Shown in pieces: positions 23,556-35,300 of a stretch of DNA of 64,000 nt; position 1 is the first letter of the stretch, and each line of letters starts with the position of its first letter. The notes beneath the pieces are model-generated. The model did not search any database. It saw nothing but the letters and a program-made list of their open reading frames with translations, and was not told the origin of the DNA. The position numbers were made by a program, and so were the translations under genes. This DNA is from Sipunculus nudus (taxonomy: Eukaryota > Annelida > Sipuncula > Golfingiida > Sipunculidae): NCBI GenBank assembly GCA_026874595.1, contig CM049306.1, forward strand, positions 63,124,019 to 63,188,018, read 5' to 3'.

Positions 23556-24682
23556 CATGGCAGATTTCAAACCGGAGACATTTGTTGAGTATCCCGACCC
23601 TGATCAACTTGAACAGTTGACAAAGGAACAGTTGTTGCGTTTGGACAACACTTAGGGCTAGGTGTGAAAAAAGCTTTGAGAAAGCCTGATATCATTGCTC
23701 AAATCATGCAAGATCTAGATAGCAAAGGTTTAATTGAAGAGAGTGAAGTGGAAACATAAAAAACGACAGCCTTGCTATGCAGTTGGAATTATAAAAAGTT
23801 AGAAATGCAACATGAGCTAGCATTAAAAGAAAGGAAAGAACGGTTAGAAAGAGAAAGACAAGAAAAAGAAATTGAGTTAAAACGACTGGAATCAGAAAGA
23901 CTTAAACCAGAACATGGACTACGTGCTACCCTAACTCACATGTTACTAAACACATAAGACTTGTTCGAACCTTTTCAAGAAAAAGAGGTTGATAAATATT
24001 TCTTACACTTTGAGAAGGTAGCTGAAAATTTAAAATGGCCTAAGGAAAATTGGACTATGCTATTACAAAGTGTATTGACTGGCAAGGTCAGAGAAATTGA
24101 AACAAAGCTTTCAGTAGAAGCCGCTGCTGACTATGACCAGATTAAACGGTTTATCCTAAAAGGTTATGAGTTATTTCCGGAGGCTTACCGCCAGAAATTC
24201 AGAAATTGGGAAAAGCGCAATGTACAGACCTACGTAGAATTTGCTATAGGACAAAAGAGCAGTTGTTTGATCCCTGGTGTAGTTCTGAAAATGTAATGAA
24301 AGAATATGACAATTTGCGCCAGTTGATTTTGCTTGAACAATTCAAGCGCTGCATTAACGCAGATGTTAAAACGTTTCTGGATGAGAAAAGTCCCGAATCA
24401 CTTGACATTGCTGCTTAATTAGCTGATGATTATTTATTTACACACAAAATGTCCTTTACTAGCACATCAAACCATTCATTCACAAACAAGAATGTAAATC
24501 AGTATGGTCGAAAGAAGTTTAAAGGGCAGTCACACGGTTCTAGTAGTCCTGATAGTTCAGCAAGGTCCATTGCTACACCTCAGTCCACGTCCATTGTGTC
24601 TGAATCCAACCAAGGCAAGTTATTTTCAAAGAAAATCTGTAATTACTGCAAAAAGGAAGGTCATCTAAAATCTGACTGCTGA
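23556..24682 (+). pseudogene. gypsy gag remnant with CCHC zinc knuckle
   Basis: The frame opens at ATG 23556 (MADFKPETFVEYPDP), shortly after the LTR, and stops after about 32 codons. A charged coiled-coil segment follows (ERKERLERERQEKEIELKRL, about 23830-23900). A capsid-like segment comes next (FEPFQEKEVDKYFLHFEKV..., 23961-24290), resembling retrotransposon Gag capsid domains. The end (24640-24681) holds CNYCKKEGHLKSDC, a perfect C-X2-C-X4-H-X4-C knuckle that would bind element RNA. Gag would form the cytoplasmic particle. At least four stops or frameshifts make it inactive. Confidence 0.85.
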
Positions 24683-24733
24683 AAACTTGCAAATAAATCA
24701 AGGAGTAAACCCTCTGGTTTTGTTTCAAAATCT

Positions 24734-25424
24734 ATGCATATGGTCGACGTTGGCGAGGCACGCGCAGTCAAGCAGCATTCTTATAGACTGAATCCAGAAA
24801 TGCAAAAATATCTTCAAGATGAGGTTCAATATTTGCCGGACAATGATTTTATTGAACCTAGTAACAGTTACTGGAGTTCACCATGTATTCTTGTGCCAAA
24901 AACCTTATGGAAGTTACCGTACGTGCACAGATTATCGAAAACTGAACTCTGTCACCAAGACTTACACGTTCCCGATTCCGAGGATTGATGATTGTATTGA
25001 TAGAGTCGGTAGCTCCAGATTTTTCTGTACCTTTTAAGTTAGCTGTAGATGCTTGTGATACTGCTGCTTGTGCTGTGTTGTCACAAGAAGGCAGTGATGG
25101 TATAGATCATGCAATTTGTGATTTTTCAAGAAAGTTTAATGCAAACTAGAAAAAAACTATTCCACTATTGAAAAAGAATGTTTGGCTTTTATTTTGGCGT
25201 TGCAACATTCTGAAGTTTATTTTACTTCATCTGGTAAGCCTATCATTGTCTTCAGTGATCACAATCCCCTCACGTTCATGAACAGGTTGAAGTGTAAAAA
25301 TCAAAGATTGATGAGATATGTAGTTTGTTCTTACAGGATTACAACTATGAAATCAAACACATTAAAGGGAAAGACAATGTACTTGCTGATTGCTTATCGA
25401 GATGTTTATGAAATGTTGTAAACG
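24734..25424 (+). pseudogene. gypsy pol remnant with internal deletion (RT start fused to RNase H)
   Basis: The start matches copy 1 (VDVGEARAVKQHSYRLNPE..., then WSSPCILVPK), the N-terminal part of RT. At 25011-25018 (AGCTCCAG) the sequence jumps to the segment before RNase H (DFSVPFK-like). Compared with copy 1, 614 bp are gone, including the YIDD box. RNase H follows with STIEKECLAFILALQH and FSDHNPLTFMN. Protease between the Gag zinc knuckle and RT is also missing. The frame ends near 25424 without integrase. Confidence 0.9.
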
Positions 25425-25495
25425 AGATGTTTATGTTATGTTATAAATAAGATGATTTTTGAGATGATGTAGGGATTTAGTAATTGTGATCGCAA

Positions 25496-25524
25496 AAAGA
25501 AAGTTTTTTTAGAAAACTTTCTTT
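25496..25524 (+). other. Hairpin upstream of the polypurine tract (copy 2)
   Basis: AAAGAAAGTTTT (25496-25507) and AAAACTTTCTTT (25513-25524) form a perfect 12-bp stem with a 5-nt loop. It lies in the same place as in copy 1, but the loop differs. Confidence 0.7.
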
Positions 25525-25530
25525 TTTTAC

Positions 25531-25541
25531 AGGAGGGGGAG
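25531..25541 (+). promoter_or_regulatory. Polypurine tract of gypsy copy 2
   Basis: AGGAGGGGGAG directly before TGTTAC, identical to copy 1. It marks where the lost 3' LTR began. Confidence 0.8.
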
Positions 25542-25547
25542 TGTTAC

Positions 25548-25857
25548 AGAGGGGGTATCCCCTCCCATATTGGGATTTTTTTTAATATGCAATGTAAAGA
25601 GGATATTTTTAGGCAGTTATCACCCAAAAAATATGAGTTCCCTTATGTCTTTGCGTTTTATAGTCAAACTGTATAGAGATTCAATATTTAATACATGTAT
25701 TTATATTTCTTCAAAATAAGGGTATAAAATTTTAGTCGTTTTCAATGCATGTTTAAATCCATGGCGCAAAGGCGCATGCATTTCCGTTTATAACTTGCAA
25801 AATATTATCTTATAAATGTAAATAATTGATATGTTGAAATCTTAATTTGTATTTGAC
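25548..25857. other. Flank after gypsy copy 2
   Basis: AT-rich. It begins with a small palindrome (GGGGGTATCCCC). No gene seen. Confidence 0.35.
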
Positions 25858-26030
25858 CGGGGCCGTGGTTTCGACAGCACTCTGGACTCCTAAGTGCACA
25901 GATCGCGAGTTCGAGTACCGGTATTGCCAGAGGAGCCGTGAGATTGTTCATGATCAACCCCAACAGGGACCTGCTGCCTTGTAGTTGTTCTGTAGCTCTT
26001 GATAATTATCCTCATCCTCATATATTGAAC
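25858..26030 (+). repeat. tRNA-derived SINE-like sequence
   Basis: The first 75 bp look like a tRNA: GGGCCGTGGTTTCGACAGC-type D arm, then CTGGACTCCTAAGTG with an anticodon loop resembling tRNA-Arg(CCU), then GAGTTCGAGTACC as a B-box-like T arm. The arms do not fold cleanly, so it is not a working tRNA. The unrelated tail to about 26030 would be the SINE body. Family unknown. Confidence 0.5.
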
Positions 26031-27289
26031 TCGAAGGTAATAAACTGAAAATAACTTCAATAAAATCTTATTGCGAATTAATAAAAAGAAACATGAACAT
26101 TAATTTAATATTTGGGAAATTAGATAAAATGAGAGACATTGCAGCTCAACGGGGGCGGCGCGCCCCCTCTGGATCCGCCACTGATAGCTAAGGCAAGTTA
26201 ATATATATAGTATAATATATAGTACATAATATATAATATTTGACTAATTGAAATTCGAAAGAGACGGCCTGTACTTGATGCGATCGGCATGTTATGGCTT
26301 TGCATGTTAGCAAACACAGTCCACTTTACAGTTTTTGCCCGTGCGCGACAAATCCAAAAACAAATTGTAGTCCAAACTGGTCCATGCATGGACCTTAATG
26401 TCCCCTTTAGATGGACCTTACGGTCCCACGGGCCCAAAGTAAATTCCTTGTAGAACTTGCCGCAACAGATCTGTAGGATAGGTCCAGCGGGCGGGGGGAG
26501 ACGGGAAATGACACGGAAAGCACAGGTCATGCATCGAGTCCAAGGCCTTAGTCATGCAATGTTTCAGACAGCGGGGACATGTATTACATTTTTGGGGCCA
26601 GGTCTGTCAGGGCCTTTCATGATTGACCGAAGTTGTGGCTCAGCGAAGCACCAAGTCCCACGCGATGTGTTTATGTTGACGCCTGTGTTCGCGCCAGGTT
26701 CAATTCTATTTACGCTCGTATATAGCAGTAAGCAATCGGTTTCAGGGCAATATTTTGCAGGTACCAATTTATTTAAAAGAGAAGACGCTATTTTCCGTGT
26801 TAATTCAAAATGCTTTATATGTGATTAGGCCTCTTTTACATTAGGCTACGAATGAAGAATTAAAAACAAAAGATCGTTTGTGAATGTACCAAGCCAGTGT
26901 AAACAACATTTCTATGTTATCCTCCCCCCCCCCCCCCCCACGATGTCTTTGACACAATTGCACGTCGATTAAATCGTAACTGGTCGTGTTCCATTTTCCG
27001 TTCCTTGCAGATCGTGTCTACTCGTGCCCAATCGTATCCACTAGTTACTTGTTTAAGTCCTTTGTATGTTGTCAGTTCGTCCTGTAGGTTCGACTCACCA
27101 CTAGGTCGCGCCAAATAAATTGGTGCTGGTCTGTTAAATACTAACGTTTTTGTATGTCTTTTATACAACTTGAGTACCGAGTGTGCATGTGCAGATGCGG
27201 GGTGTCATGAATAGCGTTAATCTTCAGTCTGACTTCCAATTATTAAAGATCATGGAAACTATAACAAAGACACAGGTTGGTAGCATCAT
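26031..27289. other. Intergenic, no gene recognised
   Basis: It contains GCGCCCCCTCTGGATCCGCC at 26159-26178, a phrase I associate with DNA-transposon ends but cannot place. A C homopolymer (about 15 bp) lies at 26924-26939. No coding evidence. Confidence 0.35.
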
Positions 27290-27309
27290 ATGTAGCAATG
27301 CTGAAAGCT

Positions 27310-29810
27310 TTGGTGAAAGTGTTAGGCAAAAACCTGCCCCGTGAGGTTTTACTTTTCGAGGTTTGAAGCTGGCCTGCCCCGTGGGATTCTACTTCCCAAA
27401 GGCTTGAAGCTGGCCTGTCCTGTTAGGTTCTACTTCCCGGAATCTTGAAGCTGGCCTGTTCTGTAAGGTTCTTCTTCCCCGAGGCTTGAAGCCGGCCTGT
27501 CCCGTAAGGTTCTACTTCCCCGAGGCTTGAAGCTGGCCTGTCCCATGAAGCTCTACTCCCAGAGGCTTGAAGCAAGCCTATCCTTTAGGTTCTACTTCCC
27601 CGGGGCTTGAAGCTGGCCTGTCCCGTTAGGTTCTACTTCCCGAGGTTTGAAGCTGGCCTGTCCCGTTAGGTTCTACTTCCCGAGGTTTGAAGCTGGCCTG
27701 TCCCGTGAGGTTCTACTTCCCGAGGCTTGAAGCTGGCCTGTCCCGTGAGGTTCTACTTCCCCCTGCTTGAAGCTGGCCTGTCCCGTAAGGTTCTACTTCC
27801 CCGAGGCTTGAAGCTGGCCTGTCCCATGAGGTTCTACTTCCCAGAGGCTTGAACCTGGCCTGTCCCGTCAGGTTCTACTTCTCAGGAGTTTGAAGCTGGC
27901 CTGCTCCATGAAGCTCTTCTTCCAAGAGGTTTGAAGCTGGCCTGTCCCATAAGGTTCTACTTCCATAGGCTTGAAGCTGTCCTGGCCCATGAGGTTCTAC
28001 TTCCCCGAGGCTTGAAGCTGCCCTGTGCCGTTAGGTTCTATTTCCCGAGGCTTGGAACTGGCCTGTCCCATGAGGTTGTACTTCCCAGAGGCTAGAAGCT
28101 GGCCTATCCTTTAGGTTCTACTTCCCCGGGGCTTGAAGCTGGCCTGTCCCGTTAGGTTCTACTTCCCGAGGTTTGAAGCTGGCCTGTCCCGTTAGGTTCT
28201 ACTTCCCCCTGCTTGAAGCTGGCCTGTCCCGTAAGGTTCTACTTCCCCCTGCTTGAAGCTGGCCTGTCCCGTAAGGTTCTACTTCCCCGGGGCTTGAAGC
28301 TGGCCTGTCCTGTTAGGTTCTACTTCCCGGAATCTTGAAGCTGGCCTGTCCCGTTAGGTTCTACTTCCCGAGGTTTGAAGCTGGCCTGTCCCGTTAGGTT
28401 CTACTTCCCGAGGCTTGAAGCTGGCCTGTCCCGTGAGGTTCTACTTCCCCCTGCTTGAAGCTGGCCTGTCCCGTAAGGTTCTACTTCCCCGAGGCTTGAA
28501 GCTGGCCTGTCCCATGAGGTTCTACTTCCCAGAGGTTTGAACCTGGCCTGTCCCGTCAGGTTCTACTTCTCAGGAGTTTGAAGCTGGCCTGCTCCATGAA
28601 GCTCTTCTTCCAAGAGGTTTGAAGCTGGCCTGTCCCATAAGGTTCTACTTCCATAGGCTTGAAGCTGTCCTGGCCCATGAGGTTCTACTTCCCCGAGGCT
28701 TGAAGCTGCCCTGTGCCGTTAGGTTCTATTTCCCGAGGCTTGGAACTGGCCTGTCCCATGAGGTTGTACTTCCCAGAGGCTAGAAGCTGGCCTATCCTTT
28801 AGGTTCTACTTCCCCGGGGCTTGAAGCTGGCCTGTCCCGTTAGGTTCTACTTCCCGAGGTTTGAAGCTGGCCTGTCCCGTTAGGTTCTACTTCCCCCTGC
28901 TTGAAGCTGGCCTGTCCCGTAAGGTTCTACTTCCCCCTGCTTGAAGCTGGCCTGTCCCGTAAGGTTCTACTTCCCCGGGGCTTGAAGCTGGCCTGTCCTG
29001 TTAGGTTCTACTTCCCGGAATCTTGAAGCTGGCCTGTCCCGTTAGGTTCTACTTCCCGAGGTTTGAAGCTGGCCTGTCCCGTTAGGTTCTACTTCCCGAG
29101 GCTTGAAGCTGGCCTGTCCCGTGAGGTTCTACTTCCCCCTGCTTGAAGCTGGCCTGTCCCGTAAGGTTCTACTTCCCCGAGGCTTGAAGCTGGCCTGTCC
29201 CATGAGGTTCTACTTCCCAGAGGCTTGAACCTGGCCTGTCCCGTCAGGTTCTACTTCTCAGGAGTTTGAAGCTGGCCTGCTCCATGAAGCTCTTCTTCCA
29301 AGAGGTTTGAAGCTGGCCTGTCCCATAAGGTTCTACTTCCATAGGCTTGAAGCTGTCCTGGCCCATGAGGTTCTACTTCCCCGAGGCTTGAAGCTGCCCT
29401 GTGCCGTTAGGTTCTATTTCCCGAGGCTTGGAACTGGCCTGTCCCATGAGGTTGTACTTCCCAGAGGCTAGAAGCTGGCCTGCCCCGTATGGTTCTACTT
29501 CCCAGAGGCTTAAAGCTGAACTGCCCCGTTAGGTTCTACTTCCCCGAGGCTTTTAGCTGGCCTGTCCTGTTAGGTTCTACTTCCCAGAGGCTTGAAGCTG
29601 GCCTGTCCCGTTAGGTTCTACTTCCCAGAGGCTTGAAGCTGGCCTGTCCTGTTAGGTTCTACTTCCCAGAGGCTTGAAGCTGGCCTGTCCCGTTAGGTTC
29701 TACTTCCCAGAGGCTTGAAGCTTGCCTGCCCCTTGCGGTTCTGCTTCCATGAGGCTTGAAGCTGGTGTTTCCCTTCGGCATCTACTTCCCCGGTGCTTGA
29801 AGTTTATTCC
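27310..29810. repeat. ~41-bp minisatellite with a 688-bp higher-order repeat
   Basis: The unit is about GAGGCTTGAAGCTGGCCTGT + CCCGTTAGGTTCTACTTCCC, 40-43 bp, roughly 60 units. The diagnostic variant CCATAGGCTTGAAGCTGTCC occurs at 27963, 28651 and 29339, exactly 688 bp apart twice. Between two such sites 17 variant units follow in the same order. The outer units are single and more diverged. Confidence 0.95.
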
Positions 29811-29849
29811 GTTGGGTTCTGCTTCCCTGCTTTCATTATCAGTCAATGT

Positions 29850-30995
29850 CACCAATGAACATCACGAACAGCACGCGGTGGTATTGACTGATAAGGTGAC
29901 GTGTGAACATTACGAACAGCACTTGCTGGCATTGATGTAATAACATAACGAACAGCAAGTGTTGGCATTAACTGATGTTGTGACGTGAATACGTAACGAA
30001 CAGCACGTTCTTGCATTGATTGATGTTGTGACGTGATATCATAACGAACAGCACCCAGAGGCATTGACTGATGTTGTGATGTGATAACATTATGAAGAGC
30101 AGGTGCTGACATTGACTGATATTGTGACGTGATAACATTACGAACAGCACGTGTTGGCATTGACTGAGGTTGTGACGTGATAACATTACGAATGGTATGT
30201 TTTAGCACGGCCTGATGCTGTGACGTGATAAAATTACGTGCGGCATGTGTTGGCATTGACTGATGTTATGACGTGTTAACACTATGAACTGTATGTGGAG
30301 GCACGGACTGTTGTTGTGACGTGATGACATTACGAATGGTATGTGTTGGTACGGCCTGATGCAGTGACGTGAAAAATTACGAGCTATACGTGTTGGCATT
30401 GACTGATGTTGTGACGTGATAACATTACGAATGGTATGTTTTGGCACGCCCTGATGCTGTGACTTGATAACATTACGAGCGGTATATGTTGGCATTGACT
30501 GATGTTATGACGTGATAACACTGCGAACTGTATGTGCTGGTAAGGACTTGTGTTGTGACGTGATAACCTTACAAAAGGTATGTGTTGGCACTGACTGATG
30601 TTGTGACGTGATAACATCACGAGCGGAATGTGTTGGCACTGACTGATGTTGTGACGTGATAACATTACGAGCGGGATGTGTTGGCACTGACTGGTGTTGT
30701 GACGTGATAACATTACGAATGGTATGTTTTGGCACGGCCTGATGCTGTGACGTGATAACATAACGAGCGGAATGTGTTGGCACTGACTGATGTTGTGACG
30801 TGATAACATTACGAGCGGAATGTGTTGGCACTGACTGATGTTGTGACGTGATAACATTACGAGCGGAATGTGTTGGCACTGACTGATGTTGTCACGTGAT
30901 AACATTACGAGCGGTATGTGTTGGCATTGACTGATGTTGTGACGTGATAACATTACGAGCGGAATGTGTAGGCACTGACCGGTGTTGTGACATTA
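29850..30995. repeat. 48-bp minisatellite, about 23 units
   Basis: The unit contains TGTTGTGACGTGATAACATT and ACGAGCGGAATGTGTTGGCA, with exact period 48 (for example 30843 and 30891). Because 48 is a multiple of three, minus-strand frames stay open with a 16-residue period (PTHSARNVITSQHQSV). No start, splice or homology evidence supports a protein. Left units are more diverged (GAACAGCACG variants). Confidence 0.95.
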
Positions 30996-32379
30996 CGAAT
31001 TTGACGGGAGCCTGGTATAAAATATTACAAGACATCAAGGGTCATATTGTCATTGTATCATGTTGTCTCGGACAACAAGAGAACTTCTATCCGGCTGAGT
31101 CTTTGTTATTAACCCAGGGCTATTACTGCCCAGGGTATGCAAGGCCTAATAACACCAAAATTGGATACTTGAGGCTTCGGCTGAAAAAGAAAATGTGTGG
31201 TCTCATCTTTGCTGTTGGCGTACATGGTATGATCAGTGAGAGTATTTCGGGAGACTGATAAATCGACAGCAATTACCAGCAAGTGTAACCTAACATGCAT
31301 AAGTACAGTGTAATACATATATAACTGGCAGAACTATAATAAGACGGAAAGGTACGTACACATTCAGAATTACAATTTATATTTATATATATATATATAT
31401 ATATTTATTTATATATATACACACACATATTATGTACATCTATATGTATGTAACATGTCACAGTGACATATGTTACAGTGAATGTATGTTTACCAGGAAA
31501 TACACGTATTTTTTAAACTCTCCTTAAATACGTGTTAATTCTAACTCACCCTGTAACTCCATGTATTTACTGAAAATTCTAGGAAATACGTGTATTCAGG
31601 GCTGGAAATTGCACACATTTACTGATATGAAAAGCATTGATAATAATCTGTTTTCCTTACATATTTATTTACCGATATCGTGAGAATTTATGATAACGAT
31701 CGAGCCTCTGACACGTGCCAGTTGTGCACATGCGTCATCTAAACACATATCTCTTTATATTCTGAATATATTTTTAGATTTAAAAAGGATATGTTTCGCC
31801 GTTTGATAATTATCAACATAATACGTACAATAATTCGTAAACATTTTCAGTGAAAAAAGCTACTTTGCAAGCAGGTAATAGCTATTAAAGTCCCTTAAAT
31901 TGTAGCTTTCCTACACTGGACTTCATGCAGCTGCTAATTAACATCATCTAGGAGGATAAAGTGATCAGCGTTTTTACAAATTAGTGTTTTCCCCTCTCCT
32001 TGTGTTTATATTATAGGTTGTGATAGGAGGCCTCTTCATTGACGTCTGAAGACATCTTTATATCCGAGGTGCTAAGATTAAAGTGGTGTCCATCCCATTT
32101 CCTTTATTATTTCTTCTACACATTATAATTCATTGCAGTTATTCAGTAGTGCTATATCACAAAAGCTATCACGGTTTGGAGCAACTGCTTTCATAGATAG
32201 TCTGTTTCAATATTTTTTTAGCCCTGTACAGCAACTATGTTATCAGTGTTATCATATAATTTTATACAACTCCTGCCTTCCCTGAAACCCTTTGGTAAGC
32301 TATGGTTTGACGACATTACTAGTTATTCTTTGGACGTGCGAATCTTGTTTTTTAGTTCTCTGAATCATCCAGTAAATTA
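30996..32379. other. Intergenic with a TA-rich run
   Basis: A TA/TTTA-rich tract lies at about 31378-31425. The phrase AAATACGTGTATT and relatives appear several times around 31500-31600. No gene seen. Confidence 0.35.
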
Positions 32380-35300
32380 AAATCGATGTTTGCATTTTCT
32401 CTTCCGTCATCTTGGATAAACGGTGGCCATATAAAAACTAGGGTTATATATCACTCAAAAACTGTCCTTTAAGATAAGGGTTAGGCAAGAACTATCTGAA
32501 AATCCACAATAAAAAACTTTTCTTGTTTGATTCTAGGGATTTTTCCCCTGTAGAATCAATTTCCGCTACTGCTAAAAATGTTGTAATGTACATATTAATA
32601 TTAGATAATTTATATAAATTTGCATATTTGAATGAATTAATGGAATTAATTATATAATGAATCAATCTAATAAATACTTGGCTTTTTATAGAAAGAGTAA
32701 AGCATTTCAGATACAAAATATTCAAATTTGATCAGATAAAACGTATGTCTATATGCAGATAAATTAGACGAATTATTGAGATCAAAGTAGCATCTTCTTA
32801 TCTTTTCATAAGAACATCATGGTGACGGAATCAGTTGCTAAATGATTCACTTATGAGCAGTAATATGTGAATTTTTTTAATTTTAAAGTTTATTTACATA
32901 TTTGTGTCATTTATTTACTAATTTGCATATACATTTGCATTTATTTTTCCAGTTGGAATAGCGATGCTGATTTTATTTTTTTAAATGTATGTAATTTATA
33001 AGCATATACTAGTATTCAGTGTGCTTAAATGGTTTGTTTATATACTTGGGTAATTGGTCATCCCCTTGGATTAGCCAATGAATAAACAGTTATTATACAA
33101 TAATTTCCATAACTACTTTGCATATTAAATGAGCCAAGGGTCGAGTCATGATTTTCGTGGAAGTTAATATGCTTATTATATAATACGGCATCCATTGGTT
33201 ATCTATATGTCAAGGTGTCAAGTTGCCGCGATTTAATTGGTCGTACCCTCCTGTAGACCACAGAATATATAATAAGTTAATCTGCATATGAGAGGACAGA
33301 CGGTCAAATAATGATCACCATGTCTTTGTTTGAAATAAACACTCAGCATATACATCCAAGGGCCTTTACGTTAAAAAACTCTATTTGCATGATATAAGTA
33401 AAGAAAACATTGTACCACTTAAATAAACTTTGCACCAGTTTAAGGAAATATTTAATTTATGCTCCAGTATTATACCAAAAGTTAGCGGTTAAGAGATGTA
33501 GGTTGCCAAACTCATATCTTTTGATGTCTTAATAGCTGAAAGAGAATGATTATTTTATCCTTTCAGGTTTAAGGGTTGTGTAGTATACGCCTTTGGTCAT
33601 GGTCTTTTATTTCGATTCTTCTCAGGGCAACAGATAATCATACCAGATATCAATAACATTAATTATTGATTCTTGTCAAAAATTAACGATTATTATATGT
33701 GTCCTCTTGCATTAATTGATATATCTGGGTTATATAACACGCCAGCACTTATATTCACCCATGTGTATGAATAAAAAAAGTCTTAAACGGTTAAATATAA
33801 TATGCGGATAAATACTTTATAGTTTTGATTTTTTTTGCTTCCTTACCCTGACTTTTTTAATCTATTTCAAATCCTTATCTTAATACCTGATATTGAAATT
33901 GCTATAGAGTATGAATTTCGTACATCCTTAGTTAATCTTTGGAAACTGAACTGTTGTGGAGAAATGGTCAAGTACATGTCCATTTTGTCAAAGTTTGCAG
34001 CGTTCTTTTAATCATGAAGTATACTTCTTTAACGATAATTAATATTTACGCAATAGTTTCATCACCTAAATATTTTATTAGATACAGGCTGATACATAAT
34101 GTGATCACATTTGCAAACACTTATTCATTACTAGTATGAAAGTGTTAGTGGTGGGCCGATCATCGAGTTTCATCGAAAGTCAGTCGGTTTGCTGCCACTT
34201 TCAAGCGCTCGATTACCAAAGGCAACTTTCGATTTCATCATAATAATGATTGAAAAATTTAATCCTTTAATTTGTCAGATTGTGTCTTTATACGTGGAAG
34301 GATCGTTACACTCGTGCGCGAGAGGAGAATACCGGCCTGGGAAACGCAGGTACAGTTTCACAGATAAATTGCATATTTCTTTGATAATTGCATATATTTG
34401 AACCGATGATCGATTATGAAAAAGGAACCGACTTCTTCCACCACTAGAAAATGTACGCTAAATCACGTTAAAATAAATTTGTTATTTTATTTATCAAATA
34501 AATGATAAGTAATACATGATTTCATATTAATAGGCAAGACATCTCTTTATAAATTGTGCAAAATGATGTCACAGTAAATAGTAAATGCAAGCGACCTTGG
34601 GCTATAGAGAGAGGACCATTATATAACTGCCTCTTTTAGATTTTTTCAGGTTCTGATATATATACATGTACGTATGGACTTTTATATGACGAAAAAATAT
34701 GCACTCGCGTATACATTATAATGAAATCCGAATATGACGTGTAGGGTATACATTAAATACATTTGTTACAATGTGTACAGCAAACTGTAAACTGAAAGTT
34801 TATATTTCTGTAACATGTGACGTCATAATATGTATAATTTCAGGGCATATCTTCTAGCCTGTCAAAATTAATTAACTCTTATAGGTGATATGTAGTAGTC
34901 TTTTATCCTAAAACACTGGCACCCTTATATTTCTATATATCTTCAAGTGGCGGTAATATATAATACGTCAATTTCATTAACAACTTATCAACCTTGTCAG
35001 TGACGTTTACTCAAATACCGCTTTTTTTGTCATTTGTACGCTAAATGAGTGCCCCATATCTAGCAGCACCCGTCACTTTATTGAGTTCTATTACTGTTCT
35101 TGCTCAGATGGTTCACATTGTTATCATTCTTTGACCTGATTGGCCTATTACTTAGATGCGGAACAATCATTTTCGTTAAACTAGATTATTTTATTGCAAG
35201 ATAAGCCCTGTTAATATGCCCAATGTCAATCACGCATACTTCAGTACAACTGGAAAGAATATCATATTCATTCACTTTCAGCCAAACATCACACGAAAAT

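Larger units (their letters stand above)
22688..25547 (+). mobile_element. Ty3/gypsy-type LTR retrotransposon, copy 2 (deleted)
   Basis: Order on the plus strand: 5' LTR (start unclear), gag with a zinc knuckle, a short RT piece, RNase H, hairpin, polypurine tract, then only TGTTAC of the 3' LTR. Protease, most RT and integrase are absent. The sequence after 25547 does not match any LTR in the window. The pol end is the same as in copy 1, so both belong to one family. Confidence 0.85.

Noticed and set aside
25542-25560. Start of a 3' LTR after the polypurine tract of copy 2
   Set aside because: Only TGTTACAG matches; the following sequence is unlike every LTR in the window.
25858-25932. Functional tRNA-Arg gene
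   Set aside because: The acceptor and T arms do not pair well; more likely a SINE head.
27310-29810. Possible CRISPR-like array
   Set aside because: Units are contiguous and there are no unique spacers; the sequence is a eukaryotic minisatellite.
29849-30953. Open frames of up to 189 codons
   Set aside because: Product of the 48-bp repeat, whose length is a multiple of three.
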